Shown: positions 1 to 11,539 of the stretch, one piece after another
Position numbering within the stretch: position 1 is the first letter of the stretch
How the letters are laid out: each line of letters opens with the position of its first letter
NCBI GenBank assembly: GCA_015178975.1
Contig: WHVD01000043.1
Span: 186,001-250,000 of the forward strand
Length of the DNA: 64,000 bases
Direction: 5' to 3'
Origin: Hysterangium stoloniferum
Lineage: Eukaryota; Basidiomycota; Agaricomycetes; Hysterangiales; Hysterangiaceae
Notes under the pieces: model-generated
What the model saw: only the letters and a program-made list of their open reading frames with translations
Told to the model about the DNA's origin: nothing
The model's database searches: none
Made by a program: the position numbers and the translations under genes

Positions 1-1330
1 AAGCACTGAACGTAACTATTCCGCTACTGAGCAGGAGGCGTTGGTGGCAAAGGAAGGACTAGTCCACTTCCAACCATTCATCAAATGTGAACATGTCCTG
101 CTTATTATGGATCATGTGGCTCTGCAATGGGCTAGATTGTACGAGAACACTAATCACCGACTAGCCGCATGGGGGGCAATATACGCTGCATTCCTGGGCC
201 TAGAGATTTTACATCGAGCAGGAAGAGTTCACAGCAACGTGGACCCACTATCCAGACTCCCTTGAATCCCAGCCTTCGTGAGACCCATTAGAGAAGACTT
301 GCCAGCTATCACCTTGACCTCCTTGGATAAGGGTACTGAGGAAAGTCAATGGAAGGAAAAACCAGCTGAGAAAGTGGTCTTTTTCATCATACATGATTTT
401 ATGGAACCTTTCAGAGCAACCAAGAGGGTTCAACAGTCAGAATGGGACTACTATAACTTAGCAAGAAATGACCAGGAAGATGAGTCAGACTTCACATTGC
501 ATCACCCTCAGTTGCTAATCAGTATCGAGGAGGGATATGTGAAGAAATTCCTGGAGGGTTACTCGAAAGATGCCATCTTCAAGAGCCTCTATGCCCTTGA
601 TACCCCTTCACCCAATGCAGTTGTTACCCCTTCTCACTACTTTGTGGGAACAAACAGACTTCTGTACTTTCGTGACTCAGACTGGAAAAGTCGAGTCTGC
701 ATGCCCAGTACTATTACCAACTCAATTTTAAAGTTGGTACACGATAACCTTTTCGAAGGAGCACATGCTGGAAGTCAGTGGCTGTTCAAGTTAATGAAGG
801 ACCGCTTCTTCTGGCTGAGGATGCTGTAGGACTGTGTATCGTACACACATACTTGTGATATTTGCCAGAAGACCAAGGTTGATCACACCACTTGTCAGGG
901 GGCCCTCAGGCCTGCCGAGATACCATTTAAGCTACCCGATTCAGGAAAGGACTTGTATTCCGCTATCTTCGTCACTGTGGATAAATTGACTCATTTTGCC
1001 ATCTCGATACCCACCTTCTCAAATCTCTCTGTGGAAGGATTCACACGAATATTCGTCAAAAAGGTAGCTAGCCCCATTAAACTGCCCTCTCAGATAATCT
1101 GTGATTGGGATAAGAGATGGACATGCAGGTTCTGGAGGGAAGTCTGCAAAATCTATGGTACCACCCTTGCGGTGTCTTCCGCTCATCATCCCCAGACAGA
1201 TGGACAAACGGAGAATATGAATGCTACCATCGAACAGATGCTTCGAGCCTATTGTGCTTCTGCAAAGGAGAGTTGGTCACAATGGATTGAAGTAGTAGTC
1301 CACACATACAATTCAACCATTCACAGTTCC
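1..1330 (+). mobile_element. Ty3/gypsy pol remnant (RNase H and integrase)
   Basis: This is the downstream part of a Ty3/gypsy polyprotein entering from the left edge. The first 80 codons match the RNase H/connection region (NYSATEQEALVAKEG). An H2C2 zinc finger follows around 745-885 (HDNLFEGAH ... CDICQKTK). The integrase core carries DDE-type residues: FVTVDKLTHFA near 965, ICDWDKRW near 1100 and HHPQTDGQTEN near 1190. The frame is interrupted by a stop at about 262, another at 827, and small breaks, so the copy is dead. RT and protease lie outside the window if they exist. The reading direction agrees with the LTR remnant just downstream. Confidence 0.85.
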
Positions 1331-1384
1331 ACGAACTCCTCTGACCTATCTATCACTCAACCTCCAACCCATCACCACCTGACC

Positions 1385-1594
1385 CCTCAACCTCTGTGGG
1401 ATTCCTGCAAACGACCCTCCGACCTCTTGACCCACTAACTACTCCCGGACTCTCTGGGATTCCCATCCACCTGTCTGAAATTGGACACCACAATCTTGCA
1501 AGGGTGCAGCCTATAAGCTGAAGCCAAGTCCTACTGGCTTTCCCATGAATTTCTCCAGAAACCCTCTGATACACTCCACATGCACTCCTTAACA
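1385..1594 (+). mobile_element. Truncated LTR (family A, 3' part)
   Basis: About 210 bp match the 3' portion of the family A LTRs elsewhere in the window. It contains the shared core GCTGAAGCCAAGTCCTACTG and ends CCTTAACA. The 5' two thirds of the LTR are missing, so pol sequence runs almost directly into LTR. That suggests an internal deletion of the element whose pol lies at 1-1330. Confidence 0.7.
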
Positions 1595-1732
1595 GAATAT
1601 ATAAATAGGACATATGTTTTTCCATCATTTAATTAATTATATCCATATTGACATTTGATGTCTCATCAACATTGTCGATGTGATCGATGGAGCAGTTGGC
1701 AATGACCAGGGCTAACATCAGCTGTCACACAC

Positions 1733-2290
1733 TGGGAAAACCCCTCTCTCCAAAAGATTTTAGGATCTGTAGTAGAGCCTTATCTTATATAAACTCCAAT
1801 AATCTCTATTGGATCATTAATAGATTTAAAATTGGTTAAGGATCCAAAAGATAGGTGGAGGGTGATCAGGTGTACATAGGATCTTTTAAGCATCAACCAT
1901 ATCTTGGAATATAAACTCCTTCAATTTTGTATAGTCCAGTGGGATTCTGTATCCCTTAATCTTTCCTGTGACTTGTCAGAGGATGATCCAATTAAAAATC
2001 CACAAAACTCCCAGATGTGGTTGCAGGATTTAACATCACAGAACATGTGTGTAATCAATCAATTTAAAATCCCATTCACATCCCTGAATTTGATGGAATT
2101 ACAAAATGATATAGAATCTGTTAGATGGTCCACAATTGAGTTATACTCTCCTTTGTTCCAACTGCTTGGCAAATATAAACTCTCTTTGTTCTCCACATGA
2201 TCAAAAGAGGCTAAATCACACTGGCTCCTCACAATTGTCACACAAAACATAGAGCTGGTGTGATTTAGCCTCTTTGAGAATTTATATCAT
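1733..2290 (-). repeat. Repeat unit R1, copy 1 (uninterrupted)
   Basis: This stretch is closely similar to 54794-55257 plus the sequence resuming at 63336, so R1 occurs twice. On the minus strand it reads as decayed protein (for example LYLPSSWNKGEYNSIVDHL and a following NHIWEFCGFLIG), with stops and frameshifts. I do not recognise the family. Near its end, arms at 2202-2227 and 2252-2276 form an imperfect hairpin of about 25 bp. The second copy is interrupted by an 8-kb retroelement, so this copy is the empty-site reference. It may be a remnant of an unclassified transposon. Confidence 0.7.
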
Positions 2291-2355
2291 GGTGTTTATC
2301 CCCACCTAGCACTGTGGTTGCCCAGTGAACAGATAACCTGTTGAGTACTTCATAT

Positions 2356-3157
2356 TGTTACGCCTGGAAATCCCGCCAGACTCTGGGCACTAACTTATAT
2401 GCACCCGCACCCTATACACACCCGTTATCAGTTCACTGGAATTCCCACCAGACTCCGTACATCAGACTTGTCTACATTCATCTTCGTTACGTTGTGTTTC
2501 AGTCACCAGAAAACCCACCAGACTCCGTCTATGTCTATGTCCGACCTTGTCCCGCACCTCAGTTGCCAGACCCTGCTCAGAAAACCCGTCATCCCTCTAA
2601 CAGAGCCCCATTCCCGTTTTAGTCAAATGACCTGTCACAATTCGGACTCCACTCCCGCTCTGTTTCCCGTTATGGTTTATGATTTGTCACTATTCAGACT
2701 CCGTCCCGTTCCTAACACCAATTTGGTGTTTACTATTCCCGTTTTATGTTTTGCTCATTTTGTTTCATTATTACTGGATTCGGTATGACATTTACTCCAC
2801 AGTCTATTTAAACTGGCAGATGTTGTACATACAATCCAGTCAGAAAATCGGCTTAGATTCCCCCCAGTAATCTAATACATTTTCTGCTCTAAACTCCTAC
2901 TTGAATTACACCGCTCGCACTAGTTGGAGCCCAGGGGCTCCGGCACATCTATCTCTCTCATGCCATCTCGACTCACAACCCACGACCTCTGACCTATGAC
3001 CCCTCGACCCACGACCCCTGGACTCCCTGGGATTCCCGTCCGCCCATCTGAAATTGGACAACACAATCTAGCGAGGGCACAGCCTATAAGCTGAAGCCAA
3101 GTCCTACTGGATATCCCTCAGGTTTCTCCGGAGACCTGCCCTATACGTATCATAACA
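2356..3157 (+). mobile_element. Solo LTR, family A
   Basis: An 802-bp solo LTR begins TGTTACGCC and ends CATAACA. It is flanked by the 5-bp duplication CATAT at 2351-2355 and 3158-3162. It contains the transcription-start-like block CAGTCAGAAAAT near 2837-2848, behind a TATTTAAA box, and the conserved GCTGAAGCCAAGTCC core near the 3' end. No internal sequence remains, which is the expected product of LTR-LTR recombination. Confidence 0.9.
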
Positions 3158-3162
3158 CATAT

Positions 3163-5402
3163 CCAGAATGCATAAACTGATATGACCATGCACCATCAGG
3201 CTATTCATCCCAGTCTTGAACTTTCCTATTCTCCATTGGTCCAATAGATGATTGTAGAGCCTTGAGATGGTTCTTAGACATGAAATTGGGAGATGGTGAT
3301 AATTTCTCTAATTTTGGTAAAGGAACTGAGGGAGTAGGAATGGTAATGTTGGGCTTTGGTGGCTTGGCAGCAATATCATCAGGAATAGTGTGAGGTGGGA
3401 CTTGGGAATTGAATATAGATGGATTGATCTGATTTGGATTTAAAAAATAACCAAAGGATACATATCCTATCAATAATGAATTAATTATTCTGTTATCAAT
3501 AATTGAATATAGCTCATACCTTCCAGGTCATAACCAGGTAACATCCTAGGTGGATAAGGCCCATGATGGTACAGTCCAGGAACTACTATATAATTCAGTA
3601 AAATAAAGAAATTATTAAGGGAAACTTGGCATGCCTTTTCCAGGAATAGATATTGTTGGTTCATAGTCTTCAGTATTGACAATATCAGGCCTGGAATGAA
3701 ATCCAAATAATTTGTGAAAATGATGGAATAGAAACTATATAAATAGTACATATGTACATTAGAATCAGTTCAAAAAGTATTATGATAATATATCATTAGA
3801 GAAATAAGACAGACTATTCCAAAATAAGAGGAATAACTGAATAAATTTCAGAAAGTCCAGTAAGCAGTTTAAGTGATCCAGTAAGCCAAGAGTTCCAAAT
3901 TACACATCCACAGGAATCCAAAGTATTCACAGATACTTCTGATATGAGATTTTACCAGCAGGGAATTCACCACAAGATAGTATAAGGATTTAAAGCTTAT
4001 ATATATCTCTGGCTGGTATAAAAATGTAAAAATCAGATAAACACTAAACCTACACCTTAGAGTCTAGAGTCTAAGCTAAGCCACTCACACTGTATAAGTG
4101 AAAGAGGTACAAGGCTACAGCAAACTAGAATCTTGCAGGTGTAGTTCTGACTTAATAGTCTTGATCTATCAGCCAGGTACTCCCAACTTAATCAAAGAGC
4201 AAGCTATAAAAGGGAAGAAAAAGAGACAGCTATCTAAGAGAAGGATAGTACCTTTCCAAAGCAAGAGATTCCCAAAACTCTTACAAAAGTGTGGAATAAC
4301 TGGAAAGAAACAATCCTCAATAACACTGGATATAGAGAAGCTGTCAGAGTGTCACCAAAAAATATAGTGTGATTTGGCTCAGGAATTGCAGAGGTTGACT
4401 ATCAAGGATCAAACAATTTTCAAACTCCGACATTGAATCTCACTCTGTGGGTGCCGCGAAAAGTGGACAATTGCCGCGAATATACATTTTGGCTTCAAAC
4501 TAAAACATAGCTATATTTTGAATGGTAATACTCAAAATACCACTTTAAAATGATATATTCTCTTAAAAAAGGGGCTAATTCACAATTTTAAACATTAAAA
4601 CTCAGTCTTAAAGTAAATTAGCAGAGCCCCAGTAGGCAGATTGATATGTTATGAAGAATATATACAAACTATATCTATTTTATACTAGTTAAGTGCATAT
4701 TTGAGGTATCTTGAGGTGTTCGCGGCAGTCGCGACACCCTGCGCGGCACTTTCCCATAGCCCTATTCGGACGCTCAATTCTTCAATACTCGTTCCCTACT
4801 GGATCAGATTTTTGGATTGAAGCCGTGCGACGAGGACGAGTTACATGATGGGGCATAGACTTGTAGTACCATTCTAATTCCACCTCTGCTCATGAATTTT
4901 CAATTCAATGGATATTAGCCCTATTCACACTGTATATCTGCCGTGCATTTGTGTTCCAGTCAAGCGCAGAATGGCGAGACTTACAGCCCCCCGACCTATA
5001 CAGAACCGGTGTGGTACCACTGATATCACAACATGTAGATCATTATTGTAAGAAAGACCTAGTTCACTGCAATTGCAATTGCAAACGAGTCCTGTGACGG
5101 AAGCATAAATAATGGGACGTCACTTGCTCCGAGTGGTTAAATCCGAAATTCCAGTGGGCCTGTCTTGAAGAATTAGAAGTGACAGGTGGGGGTCTAAAAG
5201 ACACTTGATTCCAGTGAAAGCCTCAGAATAATTAAACAACAAAGGAGCTCGAAGTAAATAGAGAACTGTAGTTTATTAATGAATAAATGGGTATGGTATG
5301 CGCAAGATAAATATACACTGTGGAACTTCATCAAAAGGTGTAATACAAGAAAAGAAATCACATGTCCCGACTGAGAGGCTAGTAAGCATTTTAAGGGATT
5401 TA
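3163..5402. other. Unassigned stretch, possible coding scraps
   Basis: I see no recognisable gene in this 2.2 kb. Between 3760 and 3200 on the minus strand there are proline-rich coding-like pieces (PGLYHHGPYPPRMLPGYDLE, then AAKPPKPNITIPTPSVPLPK) separated by an intron-like gap. They could be the 3' end of a decayed gene. A lysine-rich 89-codon frame at 4098-4367 on the plus strand has no match I can name. Around 4450-4480 and 4720-4750 there are short GC-rich CCGCG-containing blocks in otherwise AT-rich DNA. Confidence 0.3.
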
Positions 5403-6962
5403 CTATGAAGTAGACGTCTCAAAAACCCTAACTTGTTCTTCCAGATACTCCTTGAGCTCATCTTGCGTAGCCTCGTTCGCGGCACGCGGGTCAGCTTTGC
5501 CAATTCGGGCCCATGGAATGAGGTACTAAGGTGCCAGCCAATCAACAATTCGTATTATATGACGCGGAACGGGAAAAAAGGACGTACAGCTCCGACGGCC
5601 GTTTCTTCTGCCTCGGGCATTGTCCCTGCCCAAAGTTGACTTAACGGTCCAAGCCTGGGAATTGAAAAGTGAGTCGATAATGTGAGAAATGGAACGGGCA
5701 CAGAGCGCACTCTATAGGATGCAACATCTTCTCTGCTAAGTATTGTTCCATGGATGTCCCATGCCTGTCAAGGCCATGTGAGAGTGAAAATAACTAATAC
5801 GAATACCACACGTACCTCGCAAGACCCGTCCGAATACCTCCGGGATGAAGCGTAATAGAAATAACGTCATCTCCATGATATCTATTCAAAATGTGCGTAA
5901 AGAGTACATTCCCCTTCAGTTCAAAATTAGTGGCTTGAAAGGAAATAGAGGACAACGTGTTAATTCAAATGTCGCACCATCTTGCTGATCCCGTAAAGTT
6001 GCCAATTAGCACCTTGTCCAGGGATCCTCGACGCCCCCCACTTGGCGATTTTGGCGTCCCGTTCGGGTCCCCCTTTTACGACAGACCAATCAAGACCGTT
6101 GCCAGGTGCAAATGCGTGCGCTGACGAGGATGTATTGATCACTCGAGCTCTAATACCGCGGGAAGCGGTGGAACGTTGGAGAGCCGGGAAGAGCAGCATC
6201 TACCATGGTATAACGTGGGTGTATATTATGAGTGGGTGCTCATGTTGAATAAACATAAACTGGACAATTACCGTGAAATAGTAGTGCCCTAAGACATTAG
6301 TGCCTAATATATTTGATATTAGTTTCTTGGCTTGTTGGGGAGCATTATTAATTCGCACCAAATTCTGGAGGGTGTATTAGCGCTCAGCTATGAAACTGCA
6401 GCAGTGTATCACGTACGAAGGTCATATCCTTGGCTGGTGAGCTGATCCAGTGGTGGTGCCATCACACCCCTGGAAAGACGAGCCGTCAAACCAATACATC
6501 GGGGGAAATCCCATTTTACTTACGCATTGTTGAACAGAATATCCAACTTCTCTTCTTTCTGAAGAAACTCCGCAGCTGCCTTTTTGACACTAGGTAGATC
6601 TCCCAAGTCAAGTTCCAACATTATAGCCTCCTTCCCAGTGTCTTCCTTCAGCTTTGCGATGGCTTCGGCAGCTTTGGAGGCAGACCGGGCGGCGAGATAA
6701 ACTTTGGCGTTTTTCAAAAGTAGGTGGCGGACCGTATGGTAACCTATCCCGGAATTTCCACCTGTTACGAGTGTAACCTTAAGGAAGTGGATACAATGAG
6801 ATATTGCAAATAACTTGAGGTCAACGATATTGGAAACCTTACTTTACCGCTGAGATCTGGCATATCTCTCTCTGGGTCGAATTGCGACGGAGGTGGACAT
6901 ATAGTATGAGAGAGTGTGCTATTCGGAAAGCCTTTGGCGAGTAAGTTGCTTATGATTGGCAT
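5403..6962 (-). CDS. Short-chain dehydrogenase/reductase, 10 exons
   Basis: This is an NAD(P)-dependent oxidoreductase of the short-chain family, nearest in look to the retinol-dehydrogenase/WWOX-like group. I place exons at 6962-6843, 6777-6524, 6469-6417, 6364-6359, 6303-6272, 6199-5978, 5913-5816, an exon of 54 nt and one of 67 nt below that, and a last exon ending with the stop at 5403-5405. Together they give about 342 residues. The nucleotide-binding motif TGGNSGIG, the NNAG motif (split by an intron), and YGISK (YxxxK catalytic pair) preceded by the serine region VINTSSSAH are all visible, as is HPGGIRTGL. The substrate cannot be told from sequence. The fourth exon is only 6 nt. Neighbours are transposon debris, so there is no cluster context. 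Confidence 0.9.
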
Positions 6963-7061
6963 CTTGTGGTGTGAATAATGCCTACATGACTCGAGCCCTT
7001 ATTTATATACATTTTGCTGGAGGCTTTCCAAGTGATGGTTTCCAGTATGAATCAATACGAA

Positions 7062-7294
7062 CTGCCGCTGCCGTTGTGTGACGCGGACTGTAGCTACCGT
7101 TGTGTGACGCAGGCTGCAGCTGCCGTTGTGACGCGGACTGTAGCTGCCGTTGTGTGACGCGGACTGCAGCTGCCGTTGTGCGACGCGGACTGCAGCTGCC
7201 GTTGTGCGACGCGGACTGCAGCTGCCGTTGTGTGATGCGGACTACAGCCCGTTGTGTGACGCGGACTGCAGCTGCCGTTGTGTGACGCGGACTG
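7062..7294. repeat. 26-bp minisatellite, about nine copies
   Basis: About nine tandem copies of a 26-bp unit lie here (GCTGCCGTTGTGTGACGCGG then ACTGCA). Variants differ by a base or by a 1-3 bp indel. It lies about 100 bp upstream of the dehydrogenase start. The unit length is not a multiple of three, so the cysteine-rich frames running through it on both strands are by-products of the repeat. Confidence 0.92.
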
Positions 7295-7299
7295 CTGCG

Positions 7300-9025
7300 G
7301 CATATAAGAAATGTACATCTGGCCCAAATTCGCGAGCCGAATCATAAGTGTCATTTGGTTAAAGAATGCTGTCTCACGCCCTTCGATGGCTTAAAACCAT
7401 GACTAGCCGATGTTAACTTTAGAGTCATCCCAAGGTAAGCTATGTAACCTAATATCAGGCTGCAACGTTCCGCGGAAGTCTCAAGGTTTTGTGGCATCGG
7501 GTTCCATCCTCAATTTTAGCGCATGAAAAATGAATATTAACGCAAAGTCAAATAAACTTATGTAAGTTTTTCATTCCTTCTAACAGGGTAATATTAGCTT
7601 TTAACAACCTCCAATTAACTAGTTGATGGTGTGGGTTATTTGGGTGGTTCGTCTGTTAGTAGAATGGGTATGGTGATGAGGCATTCACTCACATTAGGGT
7701 CACAGTTTTAACCCATGTGACTTCTGGGTGATCGCACTTTGAATTTTTTTTCTTGCTCTTGCCCACCTCTTATCCTCGTTTGCGCGTATACGGCTATCGA
7801 GACGGCGTATGCATCTATCGTCGTTTCTTTAACCCATTTACTCTCGATCAAATTTCTCATGGTGACCGAAATATTTATGTATCCCATCGCTATCATTGAG
7901 ACCCCTCCCATGTTTGAAGTCAGCATGGCGCATCTTCGAGGGAACTTCTTCTGAGCATAGTCTTACACTCTAATCACATTTCATCGCTCATTCCCTATCT
8001 CTCTGTGTATAGTTGGGGGTTGGGCTGGATAGTACACTTTGACTCTTCTGTCGATATTTCTTTGTTCAACAATTTCAGAAGACAAATTGTGATTACTTGT
8101 GGCTGTGCTTGTGATTGTGCCTGGGGCCACTTTCGACATTTTCATATGTTAATATATAGACTATAGAAGATACTAGGCTCGCATCCAACATGTACAGAAC
8201 ATGCCAGAATGTGAGACATGGTACTTCTCATAAATTATTGTTCTTCCTGTAGCCAAGGCTACTTTTCCAGTATTCACCACTGTGTCTTAGACCTTGTTAT
8301 CTTTCACTTGCTACTCCCAGCTAAGCACTTCTGTGACCTCCCAGAAAACCACCATGGACTCCCTCCTTTACCTTACCCATTGTATCAAAGCAGCCTGGTG
8401 GAAAAATAATGTAGTAGTTATCATTTTCCTCAACATCAAAGAGAGAGAGAGAGAGATTCAATTAGGGTGGTTGAAGCACCAGTGTGCTTATAATGCACTG
8501 TAGCTACATTATCCATGAGCTAGTCTGGAGTGTCCATATGTAAAGCTTTGCTAGTAGTGAATAGTAGATGAGAAATATGTGAATTGGTGGGATGAGCTTG
8601 GCCCTTGAGGGGCTGGAGATACAGTTCTAAACCTGCTATCCATTCTGGTTTTTGGAACCATATACTTCCATTCTCTTGTGATAGAGAGATCCTACTACTG
8701 GTCCCCCAGCAGTGGTCAAAACTCCCTGTATCTCCAGCACAGAGCCCAACTGGATGTGATATAGTATGGGCATGTGACACTGGCTTTGACAGGGTATCTG
8801 AGAGGGAGGTAGGCTACAACAGAGAGACTGGAGTGTGAGCTGGTGAGGTGAGGAAACATGATTGTTTCGAGTTTGGTAGGTGGTGTTGACAGAGAACATG
8901 TGTGGTGTCTTGTCAATGTTGCATCACAAAGAGTATCATTGCCAGTAGAGGTACATATGTATTTTCAGGGTAGAGTCTGTAGGTGAGGGGGTCACCATGG
9001 CTATGGCTATGTTTGGAACATATCA
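7300..9025. other. Intergenic DNA without recognisable genes
   Basis: No open frame here resembles a known protein. A short (GA)n microsatellite sits near 8440-8455. The frames at 8520-8916 are short, overlapping and low in complexity. They may be 3' flank of the LINE remnant that follows at higher coordinates on the minus strand. Confidence 0.4.
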
Positions 9026-9029
9026 GTCA

Positions 9030-9325
9030 TGGATGATATTGAGATAATCCTTGAACCTGGAGGTGGCAGTAATATATTTGAGCATATACAGTATGGTTTT
9101 CAAGTGACTGAGGAGCCTGGTTAGGGAGTACAACACCTTGCCCACATTGTAGAATATATCATTGTTCTTTGAATATTATGTAGTGAAGTAGGTAGTGTGC
9201 ATCTATTTGTGAGTGTGATATTTCAAACAGAGGGCAGAGTTGGTGGATTTGATTTTGTGGAGGAAGGCATTTAGTGCAACATACCCTGTCCAAAGCTGAC
9301 TAATATGCTGGTGGCTCTGTGTGGA
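9030..9325 (-). mobile_element. LINE-like retrotransposon 3' remnant
   Basis: On the minus strand this reads as the region after the RNase H domain of fungal non-LTR retrotransposon proteins. It starts SQLWTGYVALNAFLHKIKST with a C-x-x-x style knuckle after it, followed in another frame by HYLLHYIIFKEQ and then LLSHLKTILYMLKYITATSR. These correspond to the family pattern of an LRTGH..LN..L block, a zinc knuckle, HYLLxC and a final LxxYIxxTxRF. Several stops and two frame changes make it a fossil. No RT domain is present nearby. Confidence 0.6.
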
Positions 9326-9862
9326 CTTAATCAATTTTGTATTGGAAATTACCAAATAAAATTATATTTGACATTAAAGTATCAAAACATGAGAATTTAG
9401 TGTACCCTGGTGAAATATACCTTGTGCACCACTTTAATTGGCACATCCTTTGTTTTAGCCCTTCCTTGAGTAATATTAATGTTCAAAGAAAATTATTAAA
9501 GTCTAAAATAACAAAATATAACTTTTAAATGACATGGGTTTATACCAAAAACCTATTATAAAACAGGTGGAACTTGGCTTCAACTCATGAGTTGTGTCCT
9601 CATACAAACTGTTAAGATGCTTCAGTATTTCAAACAGAGCAGATAGTACAATAAAGACTGAAGACAACACTTAGCTCAATTGACTGGGGGGCTGAAATAC
9701 TAAGAGTTGTAGGGTAAAGAGTTGCAGCTTGCTGACAATGTCTTTGAGGGTATTAGAGAGGGAGTAAAGTGGCTGAAGACTAAATGGGATAATTTAAGTT
9801 GATATTAGAACTGGAGAATAGTATCATACTTGGTGGGAACTTTATATGAAGGTGTAACAGAT

Positions 9863-10526
9863 TGTTACAACTCATGCACTTGGCACACTGTCGGACCCAA
9901 TTGGACTTCACACAAAACTCCAATTGCTTGCAAACCCATTGGTACCCTGACTAACCCCATTAAGCACCTTTATTGTTCCCAATTGGTATTTCTGTCTGCC
10001 CCTTATCCTATACAACCAGTTTACAGCTTTTCCACCCCCATAGTAGTCTACATCCAGATTTGTAATGTTCTGTTTATCGCTCTCCATTTTTGTGTCACTC
10101 TATATGTAGTTCTGCCTTCTCCATTAGTACTTTCCTTTGTTCTGTTCTCATTCAGATAAGTGCCAGATTCCTGTATATACTGTAAGCCACTCATGTATTG
10201 TAGTATTAGGACAATCAGAATATCGACTCAGAACACTCTAAAACAACTCTCATAGTCTCACTCTAAGTACTTCACTCTCTGCCTCTGCTTGTGCTCACTC
10301 TCCCTCAGTCTCTGACTCTCAGTTTCCAACATTTCAACCCAACCCATGACTTGTCCTTTGGCTTCCAACCAGTGACTTACGGAGAGGATTATTCGACAGG
10401 ACTAGTTTTCCACCTGCCTGAAATTTAAGGACACCTGACGGTAACTTCAGCACATAAGCTGAAGCCAAGTCCTTCTGTTCAGTCCCTATCAGTCTACTGA
10501 CACCAGTCAGTTTTCTGTTCTTAACA
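9863..10526 (+). mobile_element. Solo LTR, family B
   Basis: A 664-bp solo LTR begins TGTTACAAC and ends TTCTTAACA. It is flanked by the duplication CAGAT at 9858-9862 and 10527-10531. Its body differs from family A, but it keeps the same GCTGAAGCCAAGTCC core near the 3' end. A truncated relative in opposite orientation starts at 40608. Confidence 0.88.
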
Positions 10527-10710
10527 CAGATGAGTAGAGGTCTGATCAAGGAAGTAAGAAGTAGTGATGGGTCAAAGGAAGCATGGAAAGGGATAAGGAT
10601 CAAACTACAAGTAAATATGAGGTAATTAAAGTATACTAGAGATCAATGAAGCAAGCTCTATCAAAGGATGCAAATTGTCCATTGAAAACTCTGCTGGTTC
10701 TTATTTGAGG

Positions 10711-11534
10711 TGTTAGGGTACATATGTACATGGTGGGTTTCCAGAGAAACCCATGGAATACCCAGTAGGACTTGGCTTCAGCTTATAGGCTGCACCCTCA
10801 TGAGATTGTGTTGTCCAATTTCAGACAGGTGGACGGGAATCCCAGAGAGTCTGGGTGGGGTTTGTGGGTCGAGGGGTCATAGGTCGGAGGTCGTGGGTCG
10901 AGAGATTGGGAGTCAAGATAAATAAGAGAGATAGATGTGCCAGAGCCTGTGGGCTCTGACTAGCATGAGCGGTGTAATTCAAGTAGGAGTTTAGAGCAGA
11001 AAATGGATTAGATTACTGGGGGGAATCTAAGCCAATTTTCTGGATTGTATGTACAACATCTGCCAGACTATATAGACCGTGGAATGAATGTCATACCAAA
11101 TCCAGTAATAATGAAATGAAACTAGCAAAACATAAAATGAGAATAGTAAACACCAAATTTGGTGTTAGGAATGGAACACAAAGGAGTGGAGTCCGAATCG
11201 TGACAAATCATAAACCATATTGGGAAATGGAGTGGGAGCGGAGCTTGAATCGTGACAGGTCATTTGACTAAAATGGGAATGGGGCTCTGTTAGAGGGATA
11301 ATGGGTTTTCTGAGTGGGGTCCAGTGACTGACACATGGGACAAGGTCAGACATAGACAGGGACAGAGTCCAGTGGGTATCCTGGTGACTGATACACAATG
11401 TAACAAAGTCAAACATGGACAAGTCTGATGTATGGAGTCCAGTGGGAATTCTGGTAAACTGATAATTGATGCGTATAGGGCATGGGTATATATAAGTTAG
11501 TGCCTGGAGTCCGGCAGGAATTCTGGTCATAACA
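10711..11534 (-). mobile_element. Solo LTR, family A
   Basis: An 824-bp family A LTR in reverse orientation (plus strand TGTTAGGG ... CATAACA) is flanked by TGAGG at 10706-10710 and 11535-11539. The predicted start-site block has decayed here (AATTTTCTGG without the full 11-mer). No internal element sequence remains. Confidence 0.9.
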
Positions 11535-11539
11535 TGAGG

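Noticed and set aside
6042-6248. Plus-strand frame at 6042
   Set aside because: Antisense to exon 6 of the dehydrogenase, which carries the YxxxK motif.
7094-7354. Cysteine-rich proteins on both strands
   Set aside because: They are translations of the 26-bp minisatellite in different frames; no independent coding evidence.
11165-11530. 121-codon protein gene
   Set aside because: The frame lies wholly inside a solo LTR with a perfect target-site duplication.
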